Source: Paractinoplanes polyasparticus (GTDB taxonomy: Bacteria > Actinomycetota > Actinomycetes > Mycobacteriales > Micromonosporaceae). From it: 64,000 nt of DNA. Positions within the stretch are counted from its first letter, which is position 1. Every line of letters begins with the position of its first letter. The stretch lies in NCBI RefSeq assembly GCF_019710575.1, contig NZ_JAHWFK010000001.1, positions 682,001 through 746,000 on the forward strand, read 5' to 3'. Of this stretch, positions 29,909-38,353 are shown piece by piece. The notes under the pieces are model-generated. The model worked only from the letters and a program-made list of their open reading frames with translations, searched no databases and was not told the DNA's origin. A program made the position numbers and the translations under genes.

Positions 29909-32900
29909 TGGGGGCGGGTGTGGCGCGCACCTTCAACCCGGCGCAGCACCCGAGGGACCGGTTCGGCCGGTTCACGAAGTCGCGGACGGTCAAGGCGAAC
30001 ACGACCGACCGTAAGGCTGCCCGTGAGGTGGCCGAGCGGTTCGCGCCGAAGCAGCTGTCCCGGCAGGAACGCTCCGCCTACCTGCGGCAGGTCGCCGACC
30101 GGCAGCCTGAGGGCGCGTTCGCGGACGTGCTCGAGGCGAACAAGGCTTTGCGGTCGGGCCGGGATTCGGACGCTGCGAAGCGTGTCGACGCGGCGATGAC
30201 GGAGCTCCCGGACGATGTGCTGCTGTCCCGGGCGGTTCCCCTGTCGGCGTTCGGCAAGACCGACCCGGCCTCGCTGCAGGGCATGAAGGTCCGTGACGCC
30301 GGTTTCGCGCCCACCCAGTTCGGCACGGTCCGTCCGACTGACGGTCAGGTGCGGATGCACATTGCTGCCCCGGCGGGCACCAAGGCCGCGGTGAACCCGG
30401 CCACCGGTGAAGTGGTGTTGGACCGCGACACCGAGATGGTCGTGGCGAAGGTCGAGCGCAACGACGCGGGCGGGCACGACATGTGGCTGACCGTCCTGCC
30501 GAAGCAGGGCGCGAAGGCCGCGCCCAAGCCCGCCGTTGCCGACAACGACCAGAAGACGGACATCGAGACCCCCGACGTTGCAGACAACAGCAACGAGACT
30601 GGCGACGACGCGGGCCGCGCCGAGCTGATGAAGCTGCGCGTGCCCGAGCTGCAGGCTCGGATGCGCGAGCGCGGCCTGAAGCCGGGTCGGATGCGCAAGA
30701 GCCAGATGGTCGACGCGCTGGTCAAGGATGAGACCGGCGACGAACAGGCCGAGCCGGAAGCCGACGCGCCGTCCGCGCCTGAACCTGCCACCCCCGAGCC
30801 CACCCCGGCGCCGAGTGCAGCCCCGGAAGTCGAGCCTGCGGTTGAGCAGCCCGCCCCGGTCGAGGTCGAGCGGTCCCCCGCGTGGGAGACGGCCCGAACC
30901 GGCGACAACGCGTTCCTGCTGGCCCCCAACGTCGGCGGCGTGTTCGTCAAACTGCGCCAGCAACGCCAGGCACGGCCGGGCGGGCTGCAGCGCCTCGAGA
31001 AGGCGATGGTCGCCTACGGCAGCGACCCGCGTGCCGGGGACCTCAACTATGTGACAATCAACGCGGCGGTGCGTGGGCACGACGGGAACGTCGACCCGAA
31101 CGCCAGCGACGAGGTCAAGCAGATCGTCGGCGACCTGGACGTGCTCGTCGGGGCGGTCCCGCTCAAGGCGAACCTGATCGTTCACCGCGGTATCCAGGAC
31201 CCGGCCGCGTCCATTCCCGGCTGGGACGGGCGGAACCTGGTCGGCTTGGAATGGTCGGCGGAGGGCTACCAGTCCACGTCGGCTGACGACTTCACCGCCG
31301 GCGACTTCGCCAAGGGTCTGATGGCCGGCGGGAAGCGCAGCAACAGCCCGGTGATGATGCGGGTCCTCGTCCCGTCGGGCACGCCAGCTCTGGGCATGTC
31401 GCCGATGGTGTCCGAGGTGCTCCTCGGCCGCGGCACCCGCTACCGGATCGTTGGCGACAACGGCACCCGCGACGGGGTACGTCACCTCGACGTCGAAGTC
31501 GTCCCCGACCGTGCACGCCCGGTAGATGCGCCCGGCGCCGAGCCTGCGAAGGGGTTCGACGAGCGGGTCTCGACGGCGCTGACTGACAAGCAGGCCCTCG
31601 CCGCGGTCCCGCTCGGATTGCTGCCCCGCAGCCGCCCGGCGATGGCTGCGCTACCCGAAGCCAACCGGGCCCTGCGCAACTACCTGATCGGCGAGGGCAG
31701 CGACGTCCACACGGCGCTGCGTGACGGCGGGGTCATCTCCCCCGACACGGCAGCGTCGATCGCCGCGTTCGACAAAGGCATGAACGCTTCCCGGCTGGAC
31801 GCCGACGTGGTGTTCCACCGGGGTGCGGCCACAGCCCAGGACATCTTCGGTGACCGTGCCAGTGGTGACATGACCGGGCAGGAGTGGTCGGAGCCGGGCT
31901 TGCCCGCGGTGACCGCTTCCGAGCAGTCGGCGGTCGGCGCCACGGGTGGTCGTGGCGTGCTGGTCCGCTACCTCGTCCCAGCCGGCACGGGCGCGCTGGT
32001 CGTATCCGCGGGCCAGTACTCCGAAATCCTCCTGGACCGCGGTCACCGGTTCCGGGTGGTGAAGGACCACGGCCGGGGCGCGGACGGGCAGCGGCGTGTC
32101 GACGTCGAAGTCCTGCCGAAGACCGGCGCCGAGGTTGACCCGTTCACGGTCGAAGAAACCGCAGAAACCACCGCCGGTAGTCCGCTGAGCACGGAGCAGA
32201 TCGCTGCCCTGCCGGACAGCCCGCTGGGCCGAGGTCTGGCGTCGGGGATCGTGTCGGCGAAGTTGCTCTCGGGTGGCGCGGTCGGTGACGTTCGTCTGGT
32301 GACGTTCGGCGACGGCAGCCAGGCAGTGCAGAAACTCGCCCAACGTACGTTCGCCGGGGTCAGCGTCAAGGACTTGACGGACGCCGAAGATCTGGCGGGC
32401 AGGCTGGGCCGGGCGATCGGGGCGCCGGTGCCGGAGGTGGTGCGCACGAACCCGGCCGAGGTGTTCATGGAGTACATCCCGAACGCTAGACCGGGTGAGA
32501 GTGCCCTGAGCCGTTTCGGGTACGGGGTGGCGCGCGGCGGGGCGTGGGAGGGGTTTCTGGACTCCGACGACGGCCGCAAACTGGGCGTTCTCGACCTGAT
32601 CATCGGGAACGGGGATCGGCACACTGAGAACTGGCTGGTCCGCGAGGACGGCACGATCGCCGGTATTGATCACGGCTTGTCGTGGCGGTCCACCACGGGC
32701 GGGCCGAACAAGCCGCCGCAGTTCACCAGCGAGTTCGCTGGACGGTTCTACGGCGGTGAACGCAACACGTGGCGCGACAACGACCTGACCCGGGCTGATG
32801 TGGCGTGGATGCGGCAGCAGGTCGAGGCGTTGCGGCCCGATTTCGTCCGCCTCGGCCGCGGCGACTGGCTGGACTATTCGCTGATGCGCTTGGATCAGAT

Positions 32901-32943
32901 CGGTGACCGGGCCACAGGCACAACGGATCGGGTGAGACCGTGA
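29908..32943 (+). CDS. Triple ADP-ribosyltransferase-like / SAP / kinase fusion protein
   Basis: A 1011-residue multidomain protein. Three tandem ADP-ribosyltransferase-like modules are seen. Module 1 (about 70-197) has Arg108, PTQFGT and Glu168 (EVVLDRDT). Module 2 (about 335-530) has IVHRGI (Arg427), STS (456-458) and SEVLLGRGT (Glu503). Module 3 (about 585-735) has FHRGA (Arg638), VTAS and SEILLDRGH (Glu706). A SAP-like helix pair is at 237-273. The C-terminus (about 765-990) is kinase-like: Lys809, FMEYIP hinge, IIGNGDRHTENWL (Asp903, Asn908) and GIDHGLSW (Asp921), as in PI3/4-kinase- or HipA-like folds. Its place between portal and MuF suggests it is packaged in the virion and injected, as with T4 Alt. 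The first residue of the ExE pair is missing in all modules, so the target may not be arginine. Confidence 0.8.
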   Translation: MGAGVARTFNPAQHPRDRFGRFTKSRTVKANTTDRKAAREVAERFAPKQLSRQERSAYLRQVADRQPEGAFADVLEANKALRSGRDSDAAKRVDAAMTELPDDVLLSRAVPLSAFGKTDPASLQGMKVRDAGFAPTQFGTVRPTDGQVRMHIAAPAGTKAAVNPATGEVVLDRDTEMVVAKVERNDAGGHDMWLTVLPKQGAKAAPKPAVADNDQKTDIETPDVADNSNETGDDAGRAELMKLRVPELQARMRERGLKPGRMRKSQMVDALVKDETGDEQAEPEADAPSAPEPATPEPTPAPSAAPEVEPAVEQPAPVEVERSPAWETARTGDNAFLLAPNVGGVFVKLRQQRQARPGGLQRLEKAMVAYGSDPRAGDLNYVTINAAVRGHDGNVDPNASDEVKQIVGDLDVLVGAVPLKANLIVHRGIQDPAASIPGWDGRNLVGLEWSAEGYQSTSADDFTAGDFAKGLMAGGKRSNSPVMMRVLVPSGTPALGMSPMVSEVLLGRGTRYRIVGDNGTRDGVRHLDVEVVPDRARPVDAPGAEPAKGFDERVSTALTDKQALAAVPLGLLPRSRPAMAALPEANRALRNYLIGEGSDVHTALRDGGVISPDTAASIAAFDKGMNASRLDADVVFHRGAATAQDIFGDRASGDMTGQEWSEPGLPAVTASEQSAVGATGGRGVLVRYLVPAGTGALVVSAGQYSEILLDRGHRFRVVKDHGRGADGQRRVDVEVLPKTGAEVDPFTVEETAETTAGSPLSTEQIAALPDSPLGRGLASGIVSAKLLSGGAVGDVRLVTFGDGSQAVQKLAQRTFAGVSVKDLTDAEDLAGRLGRAIGAPVPEVVRTNPAEVFMEYIPNARPGESALSRFGYGVARGGAWEGFLDSDDGRKLGVLDLIIGNGDRHTENWLVREDGTIAGIDHGLSWRSTTGGPNKPPQFTSEFAGRFYGGERNTWRDNDLTRADVAWMRQQVEALRPDFVRLGRGDWLDYSLMRLDQIGDRATGTTDRVRP

Positions 32944-33911
32944 CCGATGTTCTCCAACTGGTGTCCGGCGACGACGTCCTGGACACGGTCACGTTCACTG
33001 GCGACGAGATCACCTATGCCACCGGCGAGGCGCGGTCGCTGATCGAGTCGCGGCTGAAGCTGATCCCGGACCGGGTGCAGGCGTTGCGGTCGCTGGTCGG
33101 CTGGTCGAACGGCTACGTGACCGTGCGGGCGGTCCTGCCGGACCGGTTCGTGGAGGTCGCGCCCGAAGTTGAGGTGCAGGCCGCCGCCGGCGACGCTGAT
33201 GCCCGCCGGTTGCAGGAGCAGTGGGACAAGGCGAAAGCACGCCTGCTGCGCCGCTGGCCGAAACTGGCCGCGAAGATGGTCACCGAACTCGCCGACCAGG
33301 CCGAAGCTGCCATCGAGGCAGGCGATGTGGCCGCCCTGGCTGAGCTTGAAGTCTCGGCCGGCGTGGTGGCGGCGGTGGCGGTGCCGATCCGCAAGACAGG
33401 CACCGACCTGGCGGCGGAGGCAGCTGCGGGTGTCGTGGAGGAAGCCGCAGCACAAGACGTGTCCATCACCGCCCCGTCCGAACCTGGCGCCGACCGGGTC
33501 CGGCAGCACGCCGACGTGGTGGCGCGGATCATCGCCAACGGGTACGCGAGCGGGGCGGCACGGACAGCGCTGCAACTGGCCGGAGCCGGACCGCAAGAGG
33601 TCCGTGACGAAGTCGAACGGCACCTGACCGAACTCAGCCAGTCCACCAACGGGCTCGTCGGCACCGAGATCGGCGGACTGCTCTCGGCCGCCCAGCACGC
33701 GGGGCGGCTGGCGGTGCTTGAACAACAGCCGGGCAACAAAGTGCAGGCGATCGAGATCAACGACATCAACCGGTGTGAGCCCTGCTCGGCTGCCGCAAAC
33801 AACGTCTACCCCAACCTGCGCGCGGCGCTGAAGGACTACCCAGTTTCCGGCAACCGCGCATGTTTGGGCAGGTCACGCTGCCGAGGGCACCTTCGCATGA
33901 TCTGGCGCTGA
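32940..33911 (+). CDS. MuF-like head morphogenesis protein
   Basis: The 323-residue product has a helical body and a C-terminal Cys-containing MuF-type end: INDINRCEPCSAAANNVYP, then a final CLGRSRCRGHLRM. This pattern is typical of capsid-associated MuF proteins encoded after portal. The GTG at 32940 overlaps the effector stop, so the two are made together and may reach the procapsid together. Confidence 0.82.
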   Translation: MTDVLQLVSGDDVLDTVTFTGDEITYATGEARSLIESRLKLIPDRVQALRSLVGWSNGYVTVRAVLPDRFVEVAPEVEVQAAAGDADARRLQEQWDKAKARLLRRWPKLAAKMVTELADQAEAAIEAGDVAALAELEVSAGVVAAVAVPIRKTGTDLAAEAAAGVVEEAAAQDVSITAPSEPGADRVRQHADVVARIIANGYASGAARTALQLAGAGPQEVRDEVERHLTELSQSTNGLVGTEIGGLLSAAQHAGRLAVLEQQPGNKVQAIEINDINRCEPCSAAANNVYPNLRAALKDYPVSGNRACLGRSRCRGHLRMIWR

Positions 33912-33945
33912 ATTGGGCGCTCCCCTGACCTGAAAGGAGGTCGAG

Positions 33946-34233
33946 GTGGAGCAGAAGCCGAGCGTCGGCCGCATCGTTCGATACGTCGGAAAGCACGGCG
34001 TCAATGCCGTGCGACCCGCGATCGTCACCGTTGACCAATCCACCTACGTCGAACACGACGAGGGTGTGCCACTCGACTCCGACATGCACCTGCACCTGTG
34101 GGTGTTCACCACGAAGAGTCGCACCGACCACGAGGTCTACGGCGCTCCGGGCCTACCCGGCTTCCACGAGATGAACATCGCCTACGACCCCGCCGGCGCG
34201 CCGGGCACGTGGCACTGGCCGCCGAGGGTGTGA
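33946..34233 (+). CDS. Small hypothetical protein in head operon, 95 aa
   Basis: GTG start at 33946 with AAAGGAGGTC upstream. Beta-rich sequence (GRIVRYVGKHGVNAVRPAIV, LHLWVFTTKS) with acidic loops. Small proteins of this type are frequent next to MuF genes in actinophages; function unknown. Confidence 0.6.
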   Translation: MEQKPSVGRIVRYVGKHGVNAVRPAIVTVDQSTYVEHDEGVPLDSDMHLHLWVFTTKSRTDHEVYGAPGLPGFHEMNIAYDPAGAPGTWHWPPRV

Positions 34234-34239
34234 TGCCCG

Positions 34240-34566
34240 ATGCCGACCGTTTACGTCACGATCGGGAACAGCGACGACAAGCTCGGGCAAGCCGACTGGG
34301 CAACATTCCGCAGCGCGACCGACGACCTGATTCGCCGGGCCGCTCACGAGGTGCATGGCGCATGGGTGTCGCCGTCGGCTGACCCGTGGCAGAACGCCTG
34401 CTGGTGCTTCGAGATCACCGATGATCCGGATGCCGACTACTGCAAGACCCGCTGGTTGCGCGGACGCCTCGAGAACCTGGCCGGCGCGTACGGGCAGGAC
34501 TCGATTGCTTGGGCAAGAGCATCGAACGTCGAGTTCCTGAGCGGCAAGGCGGTGCCCGATGCCTGA
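34240..34566 (+). CDS. Hypothetical protein, 108 aa
   Basis: Starts at ATG 34240, 7 bases after the previous stop. The fold seems mixed: a strand (TVYVTIGN), helix (WATFRSATDDLIRRAAHEV), then ACWCFEITDD and a second helix ending in EFLSGKAV. It overlaps the protease gene by 8 bases. No family. Confidence 0.55.
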   Translation: MPTVYVTIGNSDDKLGQADWATFRSATDDLIRRAAHEVHGAWVSPSADPWQNACWCFEITDDPDADYCKTRWLRGRLENLAGAYGQDSIAWARASNVEFLSGKAVPDA

Positions 34567-36331
34567 CGTCGCACTCGCCCGCCGTGAAGGTGTTGAGCTG
34601 ATCCGCACAGGAACCTGGGGTGCCTCCACCGGATCTTGGACCCCCACCAAGAAGGACATCCTCGCTGCCGTCGAGGCCATGAAGTGCCCGGCCGTCGGCA
34701 AGCCGGTCCTGACCATCGGGCACCTTGATGAGCGCTTCACACCGCGCGCCAAGACCGAGGACGGCGAGCCCGGCATTGGGTGGGTCGACAACCTCCGCGC
34801 CGGCGAAGACGGCGAACTGCTCCTAGGTGACTACGTCGGGGTGCCCGCCTGGATCGACCAGATCATGGCGTCGGCGTGGCCGAAGCGGTCGATCGAGGGC
34901 AAGTACAACTACCGCTGCGCCCTGAACCACCGGCACGACTTCGCCCTCGACGCGGTGTCGCTGCTCGGCACAACCCGGCCAGCGATCCCCACACTGCGGT
35001 CGCTGAACGACGTGGCTGAGCTGTACGGCGTCGACATCGCCGCCGCCGAGGACCACACCGGTGACAGCGTCTACGCCGTGGTCGCAGCCGAGGCCGAACA
35101 CACCGGGGCAATGATCGCGCTCATCCCCACAGCTGAGGATGCAGCGCGGCTCGCAGTCGATGGGGGCGAGCCGGCCGAAGAACTCCACGTCACTCTCGCC
35201 TACCTCGGCGAGGCGGCGGCACTGGGCGCACGTGGTCAGCAGGACGTCATCGACGGAGTGTCCACCGCCGCGAACGGGCTTCCTCAGTTCGAGGCCGAAG
35301 CGTTCGCCTTGAACTGCTTCAATCCGCCGGGCGCACAACGTGACGACGGCAAGGACCGGGACACGTGCATCGTGCTCGGCCTGTCCGGTGACGTGATCGA
35401 CGCAGTGCACTCCCTCGTTGAGGAAGCGCTACGCGAGGCGCTGTGGTCTATCGACGTGCCGCCGCCGCACCGTCCGTGGCATGCGCACATGACCCTGGAA
35501 TACACCGACGACCTGTCGAAACTCGCCACGTTCACCGACCGGATCGGCCCGATCCGTTTCGACCGGATCCGGGTGGCGATGGGCGGTCAGATCACCGACA
35601 TCCCGCTGATCCCGCCCGAGGAAGACGACACGGTCGCCGCTTCGGCCGCCACAGTCCTCGACCGGCTGGCTCCAATCCGGACGCGTATCGCCGCTCTCGA
35701 GCAGGTCGCGGCCTCCGAACCGCCGGACATTCCGGCACCCGAACTCCCGGCCGCCGAGCCGGAGCAAGAAATCACATCCGAACCGAATGAGGAGGACATT
35801 GTGTCCACCGAACTGAGCGGTCTCCGCTCGCGGCTCGGCCTGCCCGACGACGCCGACCTGACCGCCATCGAGGCGAAGGTCGACCAGATCAAGGCAGACG
35901 CCGAGAAGACCCCCGAGCCGACCCCGGAGATGGTGGCCGCCAGTGCCGCCGCGACGGAGAAGGCCACCAAGGCTGAGGCGGAGAAGGACGAGCTCCGCAA
36001 GGAGGTCCAGATCCTCGCCTCGCAGATGAAGTCCGTCTCCGACGAACTCGCCGCGACCAAGGCCGAGAAGGCCGCCACGGTCAAGGCCAGCGTTATCGAT
36101 GCCGCCGTGCAGGCCGGGAAGATCAAGCCTGCCGACAAGGGTGACTGGGAGCGCGACTACGACGAGTCGCCCGGAGCCGTCACCCGCGTTCTCGCGTCCA
36201 TCGCCCCCGGCACTGCCGTTCCGGTGATGGCGTCCGGCATCACCGGGGGCCCGGAACCGGTCCTGGCCGGGGCAGGCACGTTCAGCGACGCGGACTACAA
36301 CCGCGTCTTCGGCATCACCGAGGAGGTCTGA
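34559..36331 (+). CDS. Capsid protease / 2H phosphoesterase / scaffold fusion
   Basis: A 590-residue fusion. The N-terminus (about 1-165) resembles Mu gpI-type capsid proteases: TIGHLDERF (His55), GIGWVDNLRAG and PKRSIEG (Ser111). A separate domain (about 168-355) carries two HxT motifs, HVTLAYLG (His210, Thr212) and HMTLEYT (His310, Thr312), 100 residues apart, typical of 2H phosphoesterases (LigT/AKAP18-like). The C-terminal part (about 415-590) is a Lys/Glu-rich coiled-coil scaffold that can also be made from an internal start. 2H enzymes cleave 2',5'-phosphodiesters, and phage Acb1 uses this fold to destroy cyclic nucleotides of CBASS. Insertion into a virion protease is unusual. Confidence 0.82.
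   Translation: MPDVALARREGVELIRTGTWGASTGSWTPTKKDILAAVEAMKCPAVGKPVLTIGHLDERFTPRAKTEDGEPGIGWVDNLRAGEDGELLLGDYVGVPAWIDQIMASAWPKRSIEGKYNYRCALNHRHDFALDAVSLLGTTRPAIPTLRSLNDVAELYGVDIAAAEDHTGDSVYAVVAAEAEHTGAMIALIPTAEDAARLAVDGGEPAEELHVTLAYLGEAAALGARGQQDVIDGVSTAANGLPQFEAEAFALNCFNPPGAQRDDGKDRDTCIVLGLSGDVIDAVHSLVEEALREALWSIDVPPPHRPWHAHMTLEYTDDLSKLATFTDRIGPIRFDRIRVAMGGQITDIPLIPPEEDDTVAASAATVLDRLAPIRTRIAALEQVAASEPPDIPAPELPAAEPEQEITSEPNEEDIVSTELSGLRSRLGLPDDADLTAIEAKVDQIKADAEKTPEPTPEMVAASAAATEKATKAEAEKDELRKEVQILASQMKSVSDELAATKAEKAATVKASVIDAAVQAGKIKPADKGDWERDYDESPGAVTRVLASIAPGTAVPVMASGITGGPEPVLAGAGTFSDADYNRVFGITEEV
35801..36331 (+). CDS. Scaffold protein from internal in-frame start
   Basis: A GTG at 35801 is in frame with the fusion protein and has AGGAGG 5 bases before it (35790-35795), an ideal ribosome-binding site inside a coding sequence. 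It would give a 176-residue product: a short acidic head, then a long helix (about 40-105) with Lys, Glu and Ala repeats, then a tail ending DYNRVFGITEEV. In lambda and similar phages the scaffold is made the same way inside the protease gene (C and Nu3). Confidence 0.72.
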   Translation: MSTELSGLRSRLGLPDDADLTAIEAKVDQIKADAEKTPEPTPEMVAASAAATEKATKAEAEKDELRKEVQILASQMKSVSDELAATKAEKAATVKASVIDAAVQAGKIKPADKGDWERDYDESPGAVTRVLASIAPGTAVPVMASGITGGPEPVLAGAGTFSDADYNRVFGITEEV

Positions 36332-36332
36332 C

Positions 36333-36731
36333 ATGCCCGGTTACATGCCGAAGCACATGCCCGGCGACACCATCACCGTCAAGGCTGGCACTGGTGGTGT
36401 CGTCGGCGGTCAGCGGGTGTGCGTGTCCGGGCCCGGCATCGTCGCCACTGCGACCGCCGCAACGAAGGCCAAGTACGTGGGTGTGGCCGCGTTCGACGCC
36501 GCCCTCAACGCTGACGTGACGATGTACGGCCGGGGCATGGTGCACATCTCTGTCGCCTCCGGAGCAATCACCGCGGGCGACCAGGTGACCTCTGCTGACG
36601 GCGGGAAGGTCGCTTCCATTGCTGCCGCCGCCGGCGCAGCAGCCGGCGACATCAACAACGCGCGCGCCGTCGATGGGATCGCCCTGACGACCGCTGCGGA
36701 CGGTGCCGCCGTCGAGTGGATGGCCATCTAG
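36333..36731 (+). CDS. Capsid decoration protein (DUF2190-like)
   Basis: The 132-residue protein begins MPGYMPKHMPGDTITVKA and continues as a small beta-barrel with Ala/Gly-rich loops (VGVAAFDAALNADVTMYGR, ITAGDQVTS). This is typical of DUF2190-type decoration or stabilising proteins encoded just before the major capsid gene. A terminator follows. Confidence 0.75.
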   Translation: MPGYMPKHMPGDTITVKAGTGGVVGGQRVCVSGPGIVATATAATKAKYVGVAAFDAALNADVTMYGRGMVHISVASGAITAGDQVTSADGGKVASIAAAAGAAAGDINNARAVDGIALTTAADGAAVEWMAI

Positions 36732-36757
36732 CCACCCCTGCTCCACAAGCTTTCCAG

Positions 36758-36781
36758 CCCGCCCGCGACGGCGGGTTTTTT
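36758..36781 (+). terminator. Intrinsic terminator upstream of the capsid gene
   Basis: CCCGCC (36758-36763), loop CGCGAC, GGCGGG (36770-36775) then six Ts. It lies between decoration and capsid genes, so it would lower read-through or let the capsid mRNA 5' end be set by processing. CATGCCCGG follows it, a pattern seen after other hairpins in this window. Confidence 0.85.
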
Positions 36782-36824
36782 CATGCCCGGGTTCCGGGCG
36801 ATCCGAGATTGAGGTGAACCTCGC

Positions 36825-37763
36825 ATGCCCGTGGCATCCCCCTACCCGTTGCCGACCGTGTCGGTGTCGGACGAACTGAAGACGATCCACCACCTGCTCC
36901 GAGAGCCGACCCTGCTGGCGCGGCGCATGAAGCAGCTCGACGACATCAAGTTCGTCGCCGACCTGCTCCTGCCGCAGCGGTTCCGCTCGTCGGGTGGCGC
37001 TGTCCTGTACGAGGAGGACGAGCCGCTGTTCACCGACCGTGAGGTCGAGAGCGTGGCCCCGGGTGCTGAGTACCCGTTCGCTTCCCCGCAGACCGGTGTA
37101 CCTGCCGTGGCTTCGGTGACGAAGTGGGGTCAGGCAACCCGACTCACCGACGAGCGGATCAAGCGGAGTCTGCCCATGGGCGGCTCGGTGGACTGGGCGC
37201 TGCGGAAGGTCACGAATACTGTCCGGCGCAAGGTTGACCGGCTGACGATCGCCGCGATCGCCTCGAAGATCACCGCCACGTACGCGGCGGCGGCGGCGTG
37301 GGACAACGCCGGGGCGAAGATGCTCCGTGACATCGAGGGCGCAAAGGCCAAGGTCGAAGACCTGGAACTGGGCCACACCCTCGACATGATGCTGATCAGC
37401 AACGAGAAGTACGCCGACCTGGCCACCGACGAGAAGGTTGCGTCGCTGCGCCGACGGGAAGCATCGGACAACCCGGTGTACGGCGGCCTGATCGACGTCT
37501 TCGCCGGCCTGAAGGTCGCCAAGACCTCAGTCGGCAACCTGCCGGGCGGAGTCGACGACATCTGGCTCATCGACTCGGGCAGCCTCGGCGGCATGGCGGA
37601 CGAGGTCGAGCAGGACCCGGGCTACGCCACCGCCCCGAACGGCATCCAGGTGCAGGTCGAGCGGATCGCCCGTCGCGACGCGCACGACATGTGGGCCCGC
37701 CGCATCACCGTTCCGGTGATCACCGACCCGGCCGCTGGTATCCGCATCACCGGATCGAACTGA
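36825..37763 (+). CDS. Major capsid protein (HK97 fold)
   Basis: The 312-residue product has the usual marks of an HK97-fold shell protein: an N-terminal helical arm, an E-loop region (YEEDEPLFTDREVE then VAPGAEYPF), a spine helix (RKVDRLTIAAIASKI), and a C-terminal beta domain (GLKVAKTSVGNLPGG and DDIWLIDSGSLGGM). It assembles with the scaffold encoded just upstream. There is no long N-terminal delta domain, in line with a separate scaffold. Confidence 0.88.
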   Translation: MPVASPYPLPTVSVSDELKTIHHLLREPTLLARRMKQLDDIKFVADLLLPQRFRSSGGAVLYEEDEPLFTDREVESVAPGAEYPFASPQTGVPAVASVTKWGQATRLTDERIKRSLPMGGSVDWALRKVTNTVRRKVDRLTIAAIASKITATYAAAAAWDNAGAKMLRDIEGAKAKVEDLELGHTLDMMLISNEKYADLATDEKVASLRRREASDNPVYGGLIDVFAGLKVAKTSVGNLPGGVDDIWLIDSGSLGGMADEVEQDPGYATAPNGIQVQVERIARRDAHDMWARRITVPVITDPAAGIRITGSN

Positions 37764-37774
37764 GAGGCACTGTC

Positions 37775-38248
37775 GTGACGACTTATCAGGTGGTCGGGCA
37801 GTGCGCCCACGTGACCACGCTCAACGTTGACGGCGGTAAGCGGTCGGAGCTGCTCTACAAGGGCTCGATCGTCCCGGACTCGGCGACGGCCAAGGAGATC
37901 GAGCACCTGCTGTCGCTGCGGCTCATCGCTCCGATGGGCGGGGAACTGCTCGGCACGCACGAGGTCGGCGCGGTGGCTGGCGGTGACATCCGTACGGGCC
38001 TGGACGGCAACCTCGTCCAGTCGGTCGAGCCTGGCGTCGGCCAGCCGCTCACCTCCGAGGAGGAGAAGGCTGCGGCTGAGCTCGCGGAGCGGCGCGCCGC
38101 GGCGAAGGCGAAGCTGCCCGCGAACAACGACGAGCCGGACGGCCGCGCGTCGAAGGACGTGTGGGTCGAGTACCTGGCCGCGAACGGCTACGACTACGAC
38201 GAGCTCGTCAAGCAGGACAAGGCCGAGCTTCAGAAGCTGGCCAAGTAG
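37775..38248 (+). CDS. Head-associated protein with SAP/LEM-like tail, 157 aa
   Basis: GTG at 37775 with GAGAGGCA upstream. The N-terminal part (about 1-90) is beta-rich with YKGSIVPDSATAKEIEHLL. A linker of Glu/Ala/Lys follows, then a C-terminal SAP-like motif (VWVEYLAANGYDYDELVKQ, then KAELQKLAK). In actinophages this position encodes small head-tail connector proteins. No enzymatic motif. Confidence 0.6.
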   Translation: MTTYQVVGQCAHVTTLNVDGGKRSELLYKGSIVPDSATAKEIEHLLSLRLIAPMGGELLGTHEVGAVAGGDIRTGLDGNLVQSVEPGVGQPLTSEEEKAAAELAERRAAAKAKLPANNDEPDGRASKDVWVEYLAANGYDYDELVKQDKAELQKLAK

Positions 38249-38250
38249 CT

Positions 38251-38333
38251 CGGGGGAGGTCGAGCGTGCGGGCTTGTCTCGTGCGCTCCTCCCCCGCGGA
38301 GTGTGGGCGCCGGTACGGACGGCCGGCGCCCAC
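38251..38333 (+). terminator. Two consecutive strong hairpins
   Basis: CGGGGGAGG (38251-38259, with a bulge in the following AGCG) pairs with CGCTCCTCCCCCG (38284-38296). Right after it, GTGGGCGCCGG (38303-38313) pairs perfectly with CCGGCGCCCAC (38323-38333). Neither has a long T-run. They fill the 105-base gap and may end or protect transcripts. Confidence 0.65.
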
Positions 38334-38353
38334 CCACCTCTCAGGGGGTGTGC

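Noticed and set aside
29788..31485. Long reverse-strand open frame of 565 codons
   Set aside because: It lies opposite the portal end and the effector gene. Long antisense frames are expected in GC-rich coding sequence, and the product is rich in Arg, His and Val without motifs.
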